Origin: Telluribacter roseus
GTDB lineage: Bacteria; Bacteroidota; Bacteroidia; Cytophagales; Spirosomataceae
Length of the DNA: 64,000 nucleotides
Assembly (NCBI RefSeq): GCF_017355915.2
Contig: NZ_JAFEUV020000005.1
Location: 248,001-312,000 of the forward strand
Direction of reading: 5' to 3'
Both the position numbers and the translations under genes were made by a program. Shown piece by piece: positions 1-8,351 of the stretch. Below the pieces are notes generated by a model. The model was not told where the DNA came from, did no database searches, and saw only the letters and a list, made by a program, of their open reading frames with translations. Numbering within the stretch: the stretch's first letter is position 1; each line of letters begins with the position of its first letter.

Positions 1-1
1 G

Positions 2-82
2 CCGGATTTTTTGCCTCCTAAGGTGCACCGGAAGCAGGTGAACCAACGGGCTGACTATCAGAAGTACTATGATAACAGGTAA
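2..82 (+). CDS. C-terminal end of an unidentified protein (partial)
   Basis: An open frame enters from the left edge and ends in TAA at 80-82, giving 26 residues that finish in a basic, Tyr-rich tail (ends QKYYDNR). Nothing in it identifies a family, and the start lies outside the window. It is called a gene end only because the frame is open to the edge and an intergenic stretch follows. Confidence 0.4.
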   Translation, partial: PDFLPPKVHRKQVNQRADYQKYYDNR

Positions 83-172
83 ATAAATTTATTCGACAAA
101 CGCTAAATGGGCTTTTTCTTTTGCCGTCCTTTTTGAGATATTTGCTTCTGTTCACTTCAATCAACTCATCCC

Positions 173-391
173 ATGGGGCCCAACTCCGACAGACAGATAA
201 TGCTTGACAACAAGCGGTATGATTTGCACGGTCTTCAGTTAAAGTACAGAAAAGCGCTGGACGGTGGTACCTCCCAGGAGGATATTGAGCAGCTGCATAG
301 AAGAATTATTACCCTGAAAGAGGAGATCAACTCTCTGATCGTAGTCATTGACTTTCCGGGACTGAACCGAACCGGTTTCTCAGATAATTGA
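173..391 (+). CDS. small hypothetical protein, coiled-coil-like
   Basis: A 72-residue frame, charged and helical, with a Leu-rich heptad-like centre (about residues 40-58), so a short coiled coil is plausible. An in-frame ATG at 200 would give a 63-residue protein and is just as likely a start. No family is recognised, there is no signal peptide, and no clear ribosome site precedes either start, as is normal here. It lies alone between the edge gene and the convergent hydrolase-like gene. It could be spurious. Confidence 0.35.
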   Translation: MGPNSDRQIMLDNKRYDLHGLQLKYRKALDGGTSQEDIEQLHRRIITLKEEINSLIVVIDFPGLNRTGFSDN

Positions 392-488
392 TTGAGTACG
401 TACTTAGCCCAGTCGACAGTTTCCTGGTTAGGCTTGAGTACTGAGGCTGTACAAGCCAGTTAGCAAGTACCTTTCTGCATTGCCTTAT

Positions 489-2495
489 CTACTTCCAGAA
501 GGGCAGGTCATCCTGAATAATTTTTACCTGCCTGTTGAGGCTTCCACCGGCTCTGTGCCACTTGTTATAGAACTGATCCCCTTCGGGGTTTTCAAGTGGG
601 ACCGTTATGGTTTCCGAGGGAAGAGGCTCTGGTTCTTTTTCAATCATCTCTTTGCGCAGGTAGTACAGTCCGCGAGCCAGATCCGGAATATGGTTAGGGC
701 CAATATCCCCGTAACTGAAAGCCATAGCCAGGTGCAGAATAGAGCCGCCCCGGCGGAAGAAGCTACCCCCGTAGTTGGTCAGGACGTCGGAGCTGAGAGG
801 CTGTCCGGGCTCATGTCCACCCTGAACGGACAAGTCGTGCGGATCAAACTCAATGGCATTGAGAGCTCCCGAAAATGTACCGGCATTCACATCGGTGGCC
901 ATGAGCTTGCGGTCGAGTGAAACGCTCTCTCCTTCGCTGCTGTATATCACATCACAGCCCTCAAAGATAGCTTTAAGGTTATAGCTCATGTACCAGGCCG
1001 ACTGCTCTCCGCCGGCATCGGCATAGAAACCCGCTACCCTGATCTTACCGTTACTGCCTGCCTTGACGGCATCCCGGAAGTTGACATGGAACTCCCTGAG
1101 TCCTTTGGTCATGAACTGGTACCAGGCTCTTCCTTCGCGGGTCTGGGTCCAGAGGGTACGGGTGCTCCAGGGCATTTCGGACGGATCAGGTACCGGGGGC
1201 GCAATGGTACCCAGCCCTTTGGACTGAGCAAATTCTTTCCAGGCTACTTTATTGGCCTCTGAGTAGCCGGTTACCTCCGTCCAGCGCCAGGGGTTGGTCT
1301 TTGTAATGCCGGGGGAGAAGTACTCTTCGGTATCTCCGTAGGCCATGCTCATGTACACCAGGTCGCTGGCATAAGGCGCCAGTACCTGACTCATGTGCCG
1401 GATAGCCCGCTGGAGCTTTTCGCGCCCGAGCCGGGAGTACAGGTCGGGCTGGCAAAGGTTGTTTTCAAACGTAAAGGGAGTACCCAGCATACCGCGGGTC
1501 CATTCCGACTCGGGCAGGAAATGATCATCCTGCAGCCGGAAGGGCCAGAAGCAAATAGCCAGCTTCAGATTATTGGCCTTGCACCAGTTGAGGGCAGCCA
1601 GAAGTGCCTTGTCGTTGTACTGACCTTCCTTTGGCTCGTAATCGTACCAGCGTACCAGCAGGCGGAGCCCGTCCACCGCCTGGAACGGCTGCCCCTGGTA
1701 GGTGAGGCTGTTAAATGCTTCGGCGCGTCTGCGCCAGGGCTCAGCAATGCCGGTTTCGTCCTGCCGGTCAAACCCCCATGCTGTGGTATTCATCAGGATC
1801 ATCCGCCCGGTGTGGTTACTCAGGCCCGCCTTGCTGTGGTTGGCGTTATCTTCCCTGATCGTTACCCTTTGCTGTACCTGACAGGCCGGGGCGTCTCTGG
1901 GCGTGATCTGTAAGGTAGCGGGTCCGGCAGTGGTAGCCAGGTTGGGTAGTCGGATGGGTTTACGACCCTTATAGGTAACATTACGCCAGGACCACTCGCT
2001 CTCCCCCTGAGTCAGGACTATATCGTAGCGGGCTTTATTAGCTGGTTGCTGATGTAAGTCCAGCTCAAGCGATTGCTGGAGCTGACGGTAGCCGCGTAAG
2101 AACAAGGTACAGTTGGGTGGGGGAGGTAAATGGGCTGTCGACTTCAGCTGTACGGTATGCGTAGCAAAACATCCGGGTTTGCCTACTGAAATGAGTTTTA
2201 CGGTGGCGGTTCCGGCGGTGGTGATGTTGGGAATAGTGAACCTCCGGTGTGACTGGTGGTGCATGTTTTTCCAGGTCCAGCTTACCTCTCCCTGGCTTAG
2301 CTCTACATCAAACGGGATCAAACCACCCTCTGAGGCATGGATATCCAGTTCCAGGTTATGGTCTTTCTGCTCGTAGGACAGGATCACCAGATCGCAGCTT
2401 GATAAGGAATCACCTGCTGACTGACTAGCTGTCTGAGCCAGGGAGCAATAGCCTAATAGCAGGCTGACGAGCAGAAAAAGGAGTTTTATACCCAT
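489..2495 (-). CDS. exported glycoside-hydrolase-like protein with two N-terminal Cys-bracketed modules
   Basis: The protein has 668 residues. A Sec signal peptide (residues 1-20, ending SLAQ) implies export. Two similar modules follow: residues 34-117 (C34 to C109) and 129-214 (C129 to C205), joined by a Pro-rich linker. From about 232 a large domain carries blocks typical of TIM-barrel glycosidases of the GH42/beta-galactosidase type: RLLVRWYDYEPKEG, LKLAICFWPF, and an acidic strand end YGDTEEYF that could hold the acid/base Glu, with a later SSEGES that could hold the nucleophile. The family assignment is inferred from this pattern, and the substrate is unknown. The same module occurs in the 720-residue protein at 4761-6923. 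It is probably periplasmic or surface bound. The gene is monocistronic and convergent with the small gene to its left. Confidence 0.6.
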   Translation of the reverse strand: MGIKLLFLLVSLLLGYCSLAQTASQSAGDSLSSCDLVILSYEQKDHNLELDIHASEGGLIPFDVELSQGEVSWTWKNMHHQSHRRFTIPNITTAGTATVKLISVGKPGCFATHTVQLKSTAHLPPPPNCTLFLRGYRQLQQSLELDLHQQPANKARYDIVLTQGESEWSWRNVTYKGRKPIRLPNLATTAGPATLQITPRDAPACQVQQRVTIREDNANHSKAGLSNHTGRMILMNTTAWGFDRQDETGIAEPWRRRAEAFNSLTYQGQPFQAVDGLRLLVRWYDYEPKEGQYNDKALLAALNWCKANNLKLAICFWPFRLQDDHFLPESEWTRGMLGTPFTFENNLCQPDLYSRLGREKLQRAIRHMSQVLAPYASDLVYMSMAYGDTEEYFSPGITKTNPWRWTEVTGYSEANKVAWKEFAQSKGLGTIAPPVPDPSEMPWSTRTLWTQTREGRAWYQFMTKGLREFHVNFRDAVKAGSNGKIRVAGFYADAGGEQSAWYMSYNLKAIFEGCDVIYSSEGESVSLDRKLMATDVNAGTFSGALNAIEFDPHDLSVQGGHEPGQPLSSDVLTNYGGSFFRRGGSILHLAMAFSYGDIGPNHIPDLARGLYYLRKEMIEKEPEPLPSETITVPLENPEGDQFYNKWHRAGGSLNRQVKIIQDDLPFWK

Positions 2496-2728
2496 GTAGT
2501 TTAATGACTAAAAGTCTTTAGCTAAGATGTATTACTTGGTAAAGTCAGACTGTCTGCTCATTTATCCTGACTACCCTTTGTCCTATATTTTATCCGCCTG
2601 TCACAAAATTTCTATCTGTCAGCGGGTTGCTGAGTCATTTTAAGAAATAAAAGGACAGAGCTGGGGTAGCCTTGATAACTGATACCAATTAAAGTGCCAA
2701 AGCCCCGGTAAACTCCTGTTAACAAGCC

Positions 2729-3112
2729 ATGAAAAATATTCAAAAGTTTGAACTAGCCGAATTTGCTAATTTGGCAGCCGGTATTTCCCGTTTCAGGGAG
2801 GCGCCCCGGGCCATGCTGCTCAGCAGAGCCCCTGGATTTCTGCACATCGATCCCGTGGTTTTTCCGGAGTCGCTTCGTCCGGATTGGGAGCTAATTATGG
2901 AGAAGCTTACCCAGCAGGAGGCAAGATTTCGTACCTTTGAGGATAAGCTGCTTGACCGCATGGTGCATTCCATCCTAACCATGTCAGATACCGAATGTCG
3001 TATGCTCGTCAAGCAGATACTCGATCTGTACCAGCACTTGCAGGAAAAGCAGGTAGTGCCGAACGTGCTGGCTCTGCGACGTCGCTGTTTTCCGCTGATG
3101 GTTACGGAGTAG
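2729..3112 (+). CDS. hypothetical protein
   Basis: A 127-residue cytosolic protein without signal or membrane segments. It is predicted mostly helical, with a C-terminal half rich in Leu, Lys and Glu. No family is recognised. It begins about 230 bases from the divergent hydrolase-like gene and ends 28 bases before the next small gene in the same direction, so the two probably form one operon. The start ATG at 2729 is the first in frame, and the N-terminus MKNIQKFELAEF reads naturally. Confidence 0.55.
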   Translation: MKNIQKFELAEFANLAAGISRFREAPRAMLLSRAPGFLHIDPVVFPESLRPDWELIMEKLTQQEARFRTFEDKLLDRMVHSILTMSDTECRMLVKQILDLYQHLQEKQVVPNVLALRRRCFPLMVTE

Positions 3113-3140
3113 ACCCCCTTTTTTTCTCCCTCCAAAGTAT

Positions 3141-3425
3141 ATGAGTAAGACATTTGTTGAACGTGTGCAGGAAGTAGCCAGTCCGGATGACTTTGAACGC
3201 AACCGCCACCTGCTGGATGAAGTAAAGCCCCAGGACCAGGACACGTTTCTAGACTGCCTGCAGTCAGGGCTTCACCCAATAGGCGCGTCGGTACGGATGG
3301 CTCCGCTGATGGGTAATATTCTGGAAAGGTTGACTAAGGTACAGGATGTGGAGTCAGTCGCCAATCAGCGAATACTCTGGCAGCAGTATGTCGCGCTGGT
3401 GCAGGCTTCCCAGACTAGAAACTAA
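3141..3425 (+). CDS. hypothetical protein
   Basis: A 94-residue helical, soluble protein (VERVQEVASPDDFERNRH... near its start). No family is recognised and there is no signal peptide. It follows the 127-residue gene closely on the same strand. Its 3' side leads into a run of hairpins (3513-3554, then a T-tailed terminator at 3637), which would end the operon. Confidence 0.5.
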   Translation: MSKTFVERVQEVASPDDFERNRHLLDEVKPQDQDTFLDCLQSGLHPIGASVRMAPLMGNILERLTKVQDVESVANQRILWQQYVALVQASQTRN

Positions 3426-3512
3426 GCCGGTAGTACTACTAGACCAGGAGGTGGAGGCACTGAAAACTCTTGTATTGGGATGACACCAGGGGAGGCCGGA
3501 TCAGTTATTCCA

Positions 3513-3554
3513 CATGCAGAAGGACCTGATTAGTAAACCAGGTCCTTCTGCATG
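3513..3554. repeat. perfect 16-bp inverted repeat
   Basis: The arms at 3513-3528 and 3539-3554 are perfectly complementary (left arm CATGCAGAAGGACCTG) around a 10-base loop. No T run follows on either strand, so this is not a standard terminator. It may protect the 3' end of the upstream two-gene mRNA or be part of a small RNA. Confidence 0.6.
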
Positions 3555-3636
3555 GAAATATCTATAATGGTGTGGATAATATGTAAAGGTATACGGGAGT
3601 TATTCTTAAATAACTATTCCATCCGGTTGAAAAGGT

Positions 3637-3673
3637 AACGCCCTCTCCAGTATCTGGGGAGGGCGTTTTTTAT
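3637..3673 (+). terminator. Rho-independent terminator
   Basis: A 14-bp stem with one G-T pair (3637-3650 with 3654-3667), a 3-base loop, and then T6. The T run is only on the + strand. It closes either the 2729-3425 operon or a short transcript starting after 3555. Confidence 0.75.
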
Positions 3674-3763
3674 TACTCCTGGATAGGTAAGCTTTATGGG
3701 TTGTATAGGTAATCAGTTCTGTGCCAGTGATACTACCTGTAGGTACATGGTGTTCTTGAAAGT

Positions 3764-3789
3764 CACCCGTACTGATTGCAGCACGGGTG
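3764..3789. other. short hairpin
   Basis: CACCCGT (3764-3770) pairs with ACGGGTG (3783-3789). No T tract follows. On the minus strand it lies just downstream of an ATGGTGT element (complement of 3803-3809), the same order seen at other sites in this intergenic region. Confidence 0.35.
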
Positions 3790-3833
3790 AGATACATTAT
3801 TTACACCATAATAAACTTTAAATCGTAACAAAT

Positions 3834-3926
3834 ATGAAAAATATATTACATATACGCAATGTTGATGTGGAATATTCTCCGCAACCCGCAGTGACAAAAG
3901 TGTGGAGTATGGTCTACGATTATTAG
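3834..3926 (+). CDS. possible 30-residue peptide
   Basis: ATG at 3834 opens a 30-codon frame ending in TAG, with the product beginning MKNILHIRNVDVEY and ending MVYDY. It lies in a 725-base stretch with no longer gene, between two hairpin elements. No homologue is recognised and codon use cannot be judged at this length. It may be chance. Confidence 0.15.
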   Translation: MKNILHIRNVDVEYSPQPAVTKVWSMVYDY

Positions 3927-3942
3927 GGATAGGTGTGGATTT

Positions 3943-3975
3943 AACAAAAAAGGCCCTACCCGGAGGTAAGGCCAG
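3943..3975 (-). terminator. hairpin with minus-strand T tract
   Basis: GGCC-C-TACC (3951-3959) pairs with GGTA-A-GGCC (3964-3972), with one mismatch. On the minus strand the stem is followed by T6 (complement of 3945-3950). No annotated minus-strand gene ends here, so it suggests an unannotated minus-strand transcript starting between about 3976 and 4150. Confidence 0.4.
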
Positions 3976-4150
3976 TTTTCACTGTATATGTCTTGAAATG
4001 GTGTGGACATACACCGAAATCGTATGTACATAAAAAACAATAATGCCACGCAGGTGCCGGTTCTCTGCCAACTGGACTCGCATAGTTTTTTAGCGGTATG
4101 GGAGAGTTGTTAGCTGCTTCACACCATAAACCTAAGCCCTTAAAAAATTA

Positions 4151-4360
4151 ATGATACTTCGTGAAAAGTGGAAGATTCCCCTGATGCTATTGTGTGTGAT
4201 AGTCCTGTATCATTGTATGGCTTACCTGGTAGTAAGCTTTCTACAGGCACCATCCACCCAGTCAGTAGAGGCAAGTCCATTGCCTGATTCTACCAGAACG
4301 TACGATGCCATACCTACACTGATTAAGCAGGAGGGCAGCACCTCCCGCCAAACAGAGTAG
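4151..4360 (+). CDS. small single-pass membrane protein
   Basis: A 69-residue protein. Residues 9-31 form one hydrophobic segment (IPLMLLCVIVLYHCMAYLVV) after a basic N-terminus, followed by a polar Ser/Thr-rich tail that is probably periplasmic. It may be an uncleaved signal anchor. No family is recognised. The next gene (4427) is on the same strand 66 bases later and may be cotranscribed. Confidence 0.45.
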   Translation: MILREKWKIPLMLLCVIVLYHCMAYLVVSFLQAPSTQSVEASPLPDSTRTYDAIPTLIKQEGSTSRQTE

Positions 4361-4426
4361 AGCTGGCTAACAAAGCGACCCTTTAAAGTGTATATCATTT
4401 AATACATCTATAAACCAATAACAGCT

Positions 4427-4672
4427 ATGTCACAAAACCCGGATAATATCAAAGTTGGCGAATTAGTACGAGTAAAAACCGGCGGTCCTACCATGCGTGT
4501 ATTAGAGATCTCTGACGAAGGACGCGCTACCTGCGAGCCCATGGCAGTGGATCCGGAGAGAAGAGTAGGAAGCTACGAAGGTACCACTACCGAAACCTAT
4601 GACGCTTCGCAGCTGGAAAGAGCCGAACATAATACAACAGATGAGGGGATTGTAGATATGACAGGGATATAG
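4427..4672 (+). CDS. YodC/DUF2158-like small protein
   Basis: An 81-residue soluble protein. Residues 8-30 (IKVGELVRVKTGGPTMRVLE) match the start of the DUF2158/YodC family, small SH3-like barrels whose function is unknown. The family is usually about 60 residues long; here an acidic C-terminal extension (from about 60) is added. A strong terminator follows 25 bases after the stop. The assignment rests on the VKxGGPxMxV signature. Confidence 0.65.
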   Translation: MSQNPDNIKVGELVRVKTGGPTMRVLEISDEGRATCEPMAVDPERRVGSYEGTTTETYDASQLERAEHNTTDEGIVDMTGI

Positions 4673-4697
4673 GTCTGGAAAGACATATTACAAAAAA

Positions 4698-4735
4698 GAG
4701 GGCTCACCCAATGTACCGGGTGAGCCCTCTTTTTT
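4698..4735. terminator. bidirectional terminator
   Basis: A perfect 12-bp stem (4698-4709 with 4718-4729) flanked by A6 on the left and T6 on the right, so it can stop both the YodC-like gene (+) and the hydrolase-like gene at 4761 (-), which converge here. Confidence 0.85.
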
Positions 4736-4760
4736 GTATATTCTTCAATGATGTTATTAA

Positions 4761-6923
4761 CTATAACTCCCCCCGGTACAGCGACGGCCAGTTTCCGTAC
4801 AACTGTATGGTAGTTTCTTTTCCATTGGGTAGCCTGATCTGCACCTGGCGGTTTTGGTGTGGCTCCTGAAAACTATCGATGGCCAGTACTGCTATCTTAT
4901 TGCCTTTGACAACCGAGGTCACAAACGGATCTTTTCGCATAGCTGACAAAGCTACCTGCTCGGGACGCGGCTGCTGCCACTGTCCATCCGCCTTATAGGC
5001 CAGGTCCTGAATGGTACCTCCCACAATGATATCCTCTACCTGCTTGGCCATCCAGTTACCCAGCACAAAGTACTCCGTCGGATAATCCCAGTAACGGGGC
5101 GATTCGGGTGTATTAGGTTTTCTCCTGAATGTTTCTGTTCCCGAGCGGCCATCTGCCGGGTACCACTCCATCCCTCGGTTAGAATCATACGAGTAGTTAG
5201 TAGTGCCTCTTCCGTACGGCTGCGAATCATGCCATAGGTAATAGCCGTCGCTGGTGATCAGGGAGAATAGTGAGAAACCAAGAGCCTGACTAGCCGGCAT
5301 AGTGATCAGATCCGTAACGACCAGCTCACCGTTGGGGTCGTTGGTCTGTACGTGCCAGGGGTTAACAGGGTCTTTGTACAGGGGCATATAGCGGTTCCAG
5401 CCAAACCATACTACCTTATTATTTTTCTGGAATGGAATCTTCTTGTTGATGCGCGACGTATGCAGGGCCGACAGCACGAGGTAGTTGGTAGGCGTGTTAT
5501 TGTCTTCATTGGTATAGAAGAACGCCTTGGGGTAAATATCCACGTGCGTGATATTCATATAATCTCCCAGCGACTCCCCATTGGGTAGCTTATCAAAGTT
5601 GGTATGATTGGCCGTAGGATTCTGATAATCCTTGACAAATTCACCGGGTTTGATGCCCGAACTACTCCAGAAGTTTTTGTTATGGTAGGCCGATCCGCCC
5701 CAGTAGTCAAACATGTTGAGGGAAGGATTGCGCTCCTTGAGTCGCCGGGCAAACCAGATTAGCCGCTGCTTTACTTCCGGCGTATAGATCTGATGCCAGA
5801 ACTCAAAGTCGAAGGCATATACATTAAGTGGCGTGATGCGATCCGCAAATTCCTCTACCTGCTGCTTGGTAAGACTGCCAAACCAGGCCTGGTCTTTATC
5901 ATGGAAAAAGCTGGGGCCTTCGGTCCAGTGTTGTCTGGCGTAAGGTACAGTACTTTCTTCCCAGCGGGGCAGGTGAGTAACACCACGCTTCAGGTAGTTC
6001 TGTGCCGGTACGTCGGCATTGAGCCGGTACTGCATGGCAAACTTACCCGGTATGGGATCAAACTCCGGAAACTTAGTATCAAACTGTACATTGAAAGTAC
6101 GGGAAGGGCTAAACCACGACGGGATGTCTACCTTGCGCAACGCTGCTGACTGGGGCGTAGAGGTAGCGATGGCATTATTGGCTATCCATACGTTTTGCTG
6201 CCGGATACTCCTGAACCGGAGGTGATTCCACCATTCGGAGTAGGGGGCATCAATCCAGCAAGTGACTATCGAGTACAGGTACCCGGGTTTTACTTCAATA
6301 CCTTTGTCCAGATCCTTAACGATGATATTATCAATAAGATAGACCCTGGTACGGCCGTCGTTGTAGTTGGCGAAGTCTTTCAGGTACAACTTATTGCCTC
6401 TGATCTCCGGCCGGACATCCAGCCAGCTATCCTTACTGCCGTGCCGGATCCACCTGGAGGGGTTCAGCGCACTCGCAGCCATATTGGCGTCGTAGTTGAT
6501 TGAAGCCGTAGTTTGGCAGCCCGGCTTGCCATCACTCTTGATCATAACCGTGGCGGCACCACTGGCCAGATTTACGGTAGGAAGAGTCAGCCAAACCCCC
6601 ATCCGGTTGGGCATGGACGGGAAGCGCTGAGTTTTGCCCCGCTGGGTGATTTCAACGGTAAAAGGAGCCAGTCCCGACTGGCTGGCGTAAAGCTCAAACT
6701 GTAGTTCACTGCCAATTTGCTTATAGCGCCTTACCTCCAGGTCACATACGGCAGAAGTAGTGGACAGGGTACGAGCTACCGGAAGCTCAGGAGGTATATA
6801 CTGATAGCGACGGGAGTCGGATGGACCATAGCGATACCACACCCATGATCCACCCAAAACACCAATCGCCAGTAAAGTACTTAACCAAAGTAGGGTTGTT
6901 CTTGACAATCGTATAACCGACAA
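4761..6923 (-). CDS. membrane-anchored glycosidase-like protein with a Cys-bracketed module
   Basis: The protein has 720 residues. Residues 10-30 form a signal anchor (LLWLSTLLAIGVLGGSWVWY), so it is probably tethered with its body in the periplasm. Residues 60-136 form the same module as in the protein at 489-2495, again bracketed by two Cys (C60, C136) and ending in GKPGC. A beta-rich region (about 150-300) follows, then a domain from about 320 with aromatic strand ends (NVYAFDFEFWHQ, MFDYWGGSAY, KVVWFGWNRY) typical of TIM-barrel carbohydrate-active enzymes. No GH family can be named. It shares a terminator with the YodC-like gene and starts about 60 bases after the end of the barrel gene, which is in the same direction. 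Substrate is unknown. Confidence 0.55.
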   Translation of the reverse strand: MSVIRLSRTTLLWLSTLLAIGVLGGSWVWYRYGPSDSRRYQYIPPELPVARTLSTTSAVCDLEVRRYKQIGSELQFELYASQSGLAPFTVEITQRGKTQRFPSMPNRMGVWLTLPTVNLASGAATVMIKSDGKPGCQTTASINYDANMAASALNPSRWIRHGSKDSWLDVRPEIRGNKLYLKDFANYNDGRTRVYLIDNIIVKDLDKGIEVKPGYLYSIVTCWIDAPYSEWWNHLRFRSIRQQNVWIANNAIATSTPQSAALRKVDIPSWFSPSRTFNVQFDTKFPEFDPIPGKFAMQYRLNADVPAQNYLKRGVTHLPRWEESTVPYARQHWTEGPSFFHDKDQAWFGSLTKQQVEEFADRITPLNVYAFDFEFWHQIYTPEVKQRLIWFARRLKERNPSLNMFDYWGGSAYHNKNFWSSSGIKPGEFVKDYQNPTANHTNFDKLPNGESLGDYMNITHVDIYPKAFFYTNEDNNTPTNYLVLSALHTSRINKKIPFQKNNKVVWFGWNRYMPLYKDPVNPWHVQTNDPNGELVVTDLITMPASQALGFSLFSLITSDGYYLWHDSQPYGRGTTNYSYDSNRGMEWYPADGRSGTETFRRKPNTPESPRYWDYPTEYFVLGNWMAKQVEDIIVGGTIQDLAYKADGQWQQPRPEQVALSAMRKDPFVTSVVKGNKIAVLAIDSFQEPHQNRQVQIRLPNGKETTIQLYGNWPSLYRGEL

Positions 6924-6983
6924 AATGTTGAGATTAGATGTACTTCCTGATTAGTTAACAGGCTGAATTTACGAATCAATCTG

Positions 6984-7643
6984 TTACCACCAGCGATAAA
7001 ATAATCCAATGGAGCCATTAAGAGCCGAAATGCCGCTGGTTATGTAATCGTAGTTGTAGGGCGTCTGGGTATATTTGACCCGTAAGTCCATTCCAACCGA
7101 ACCGTCACGCTTGAATAGTACCTTGGTACCTGCCCCAACTCCGTAGGTAAACGCAAACTTTTGCTGCTGGTCCGCCAGGTTGCCCCAGTATAAGGTGTAG
7201 TCAACAAAACTACCTCCGGCACTCAGATGTACGTAAGGACGAACCATTGCGCCCGAGCCGGCAAAGTGGTAGTTGACAAATCCCTGGATCGGATACTGGG
7301 TAAGGGTGCGGGTCTGCACGGCCGACACTTCCTGTTCGCCCAACTGATACATCTGCCGGGGCAGGCGCTGCTGGAAAAAGTTTTTGCCGACTTCACCTCC
7401 AACTGAAAGGTTGCTGCGGAGTATCCATTCCAGTGACAGAGAGTAGTTCTGTGCGGAAGATCTGTCTATATAGTTATCGGCAAACGCACCAATAGGAACA
7501 GCCGCGGTAACCCGGGCCGTAGCCAGGTAGTGGGTGTATCGCTCGTAGGGAGATGGCAGATCGTACAGGTTAGATCCCTGCTGGGCTAGTACCTGAGCCG
7601 ATACGAATAGTACCAGCGCCATTACTGAAATATATTTTCTCAT
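6984..7643 (-). CDS. outer-membrane beta-barrel protein
   Basis: The protein has 219 residues. A Sec signal (residues 1-20, ending VLAQ) precedes alternating strands with aromatic girdles (YSLSLEWILRSNLSVGGEVG, VNYHFAGS, VGMDLRVKYTQ), and it ends in a terminal aromatic strand (IGLFYRWW) as expected for Bam-inserted barrels. The size suits an 8- to 10-strand barrel of the OmpW/PorT-like porin group. It starts 30 bases after the stop of the DUF4136 lipoprotein gene, so the two are probably cotranscribed. Ligand or role is not visible. Confidence 0.7.
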   Translation of the reverse strand: MRKYISVMALVLFVSAQVLAQQGSNLYDLPSPYERYTHYLATARVTAAVPIGAFADNYIDRSSAQNYSLSLEWILRSNLSVGGEVGKNFFQQRLPRQMYQLGEQEVSAVQTRTLTQYPIQGFVNYHFAGSGAMVRPYVHLSAGGSFVDYTLYWGNLADQQQKFAFTYGVGAGTKVLFKRDGSVGMDLRVKYTQTPYNYDYITSGISALNGSIGLFYRWW

Positions 7644-7673
7644 TCGTGTTTACAGTTTTAAAAATAGTGACTT

Positions 7674-8309
7674 TTAGTTCGAGCCTAAATAGGCTGATTG
7701 TTTGAATACCGAATCAATGACGTTACTGACTTGCTGAACATCAAAAAGACCGGCACCCCGTATTTCGGCACTCCATACTACGTTCAGCTTCTGGTTAGCT
7801 CGGTCAGGATTTTTGAAGTCCACCATTTCCAGGTACCAGTAGTTTTCGTTGACCTGGTAGTAGGTATAGTAGGAGGGATACCCGTACCCCCAGCCACCTA
7901 AGCCTCCACCATAAAATCCGCCGCCCCAGTAGTTGCCCAGGTAAGGGGACATGGGCTGAGACACTACGTTGAGGTAGCTGTTACGAATCTGGGCTACGTT
8001 GATACCCAGGTCTGGACTGTCTTTGGGATTGACGTACCGGTAGCCCAGTTGCTGCATATTAGCGACCACACGGTTGAGTACCTGCATGTCTACATCCGAC
8101 AGGGAAGTACCCGTGCCCCGGTTGCCTAGTACAATCACCGAGTCCACAATACTGAATGTTTTATACTGGTTGAAGTCGGCCGTCTTGTTGCGGTTAGTTA
8201 TAAATACCTGCGATTCTTCGACAGATAAATCACTTAGTGGGTCATTATTACAGGCGGCCAGCAAAGAGGCCCCTAGTAGTATAGCAAGAAAGGATGTTTT
8301 AAAGGTCAT
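7674..8309 (-). CDS. DUF4136 lipoprotein
   Basis: The protein has 211 residues. The N-terminus is a lipoprotein signal (SLLAACNND, Cys at 20), so it is membrane anchored. DFNQYKTFSIVD around residue 46 and the later DLGINV...Y..W..Y pattern match DUF4136, a family of envelope lipoproteins without known biochemical function. A Gly/Tyr-rich segment (about 127-150) is typical. It lies upstream of, and probably in one mRNA with, the beta-barrel gene at 6984, which suggests an outer-membrane role. Confidence 0.75.
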   Translation of the reverse strand: MTFKTSFLAILLGASLLAACNNDPLSDLSVEESQVFITNRNKTADFNQYKTFSIVDSVIVLGNRGTGTSLSDVDMQVLNRVVANMQQLGYRYVNPKDSPDLGINVAQIRNSYLNVVSQPMSPYLGNYWGGGFYGGGLGGWGYGYPSYYTYYQVNENYWYLEMVDFKNPDRANQKLNVVWSAEIRGAGLFDVQQVSNVIDSVFKQSAYLGSN

Positions 8310-8351
8310 GACTATAATTGTTAAAACAGTTGTTGTTATTAATAACGAATA

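Larger units (their letters stand above)
3674..4150. other. intergenic stretch with hairpins and ATGGTGT elements
   Basis: There is no convincing protein gene here. The stretch holds hairpins at 3764-3789 and 3943-3975, a possible 30-residue frame, and three copies of ATGGTGT: one on + (within 3997-4007) and two on - (complements of 3803-3809 and 4121-4127). A further + copy lies just upstream at 3566-3576 and another at 12554-12564. The sequence is A/T rich like other intergenic DNA in the window. Confidence 0.4.
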
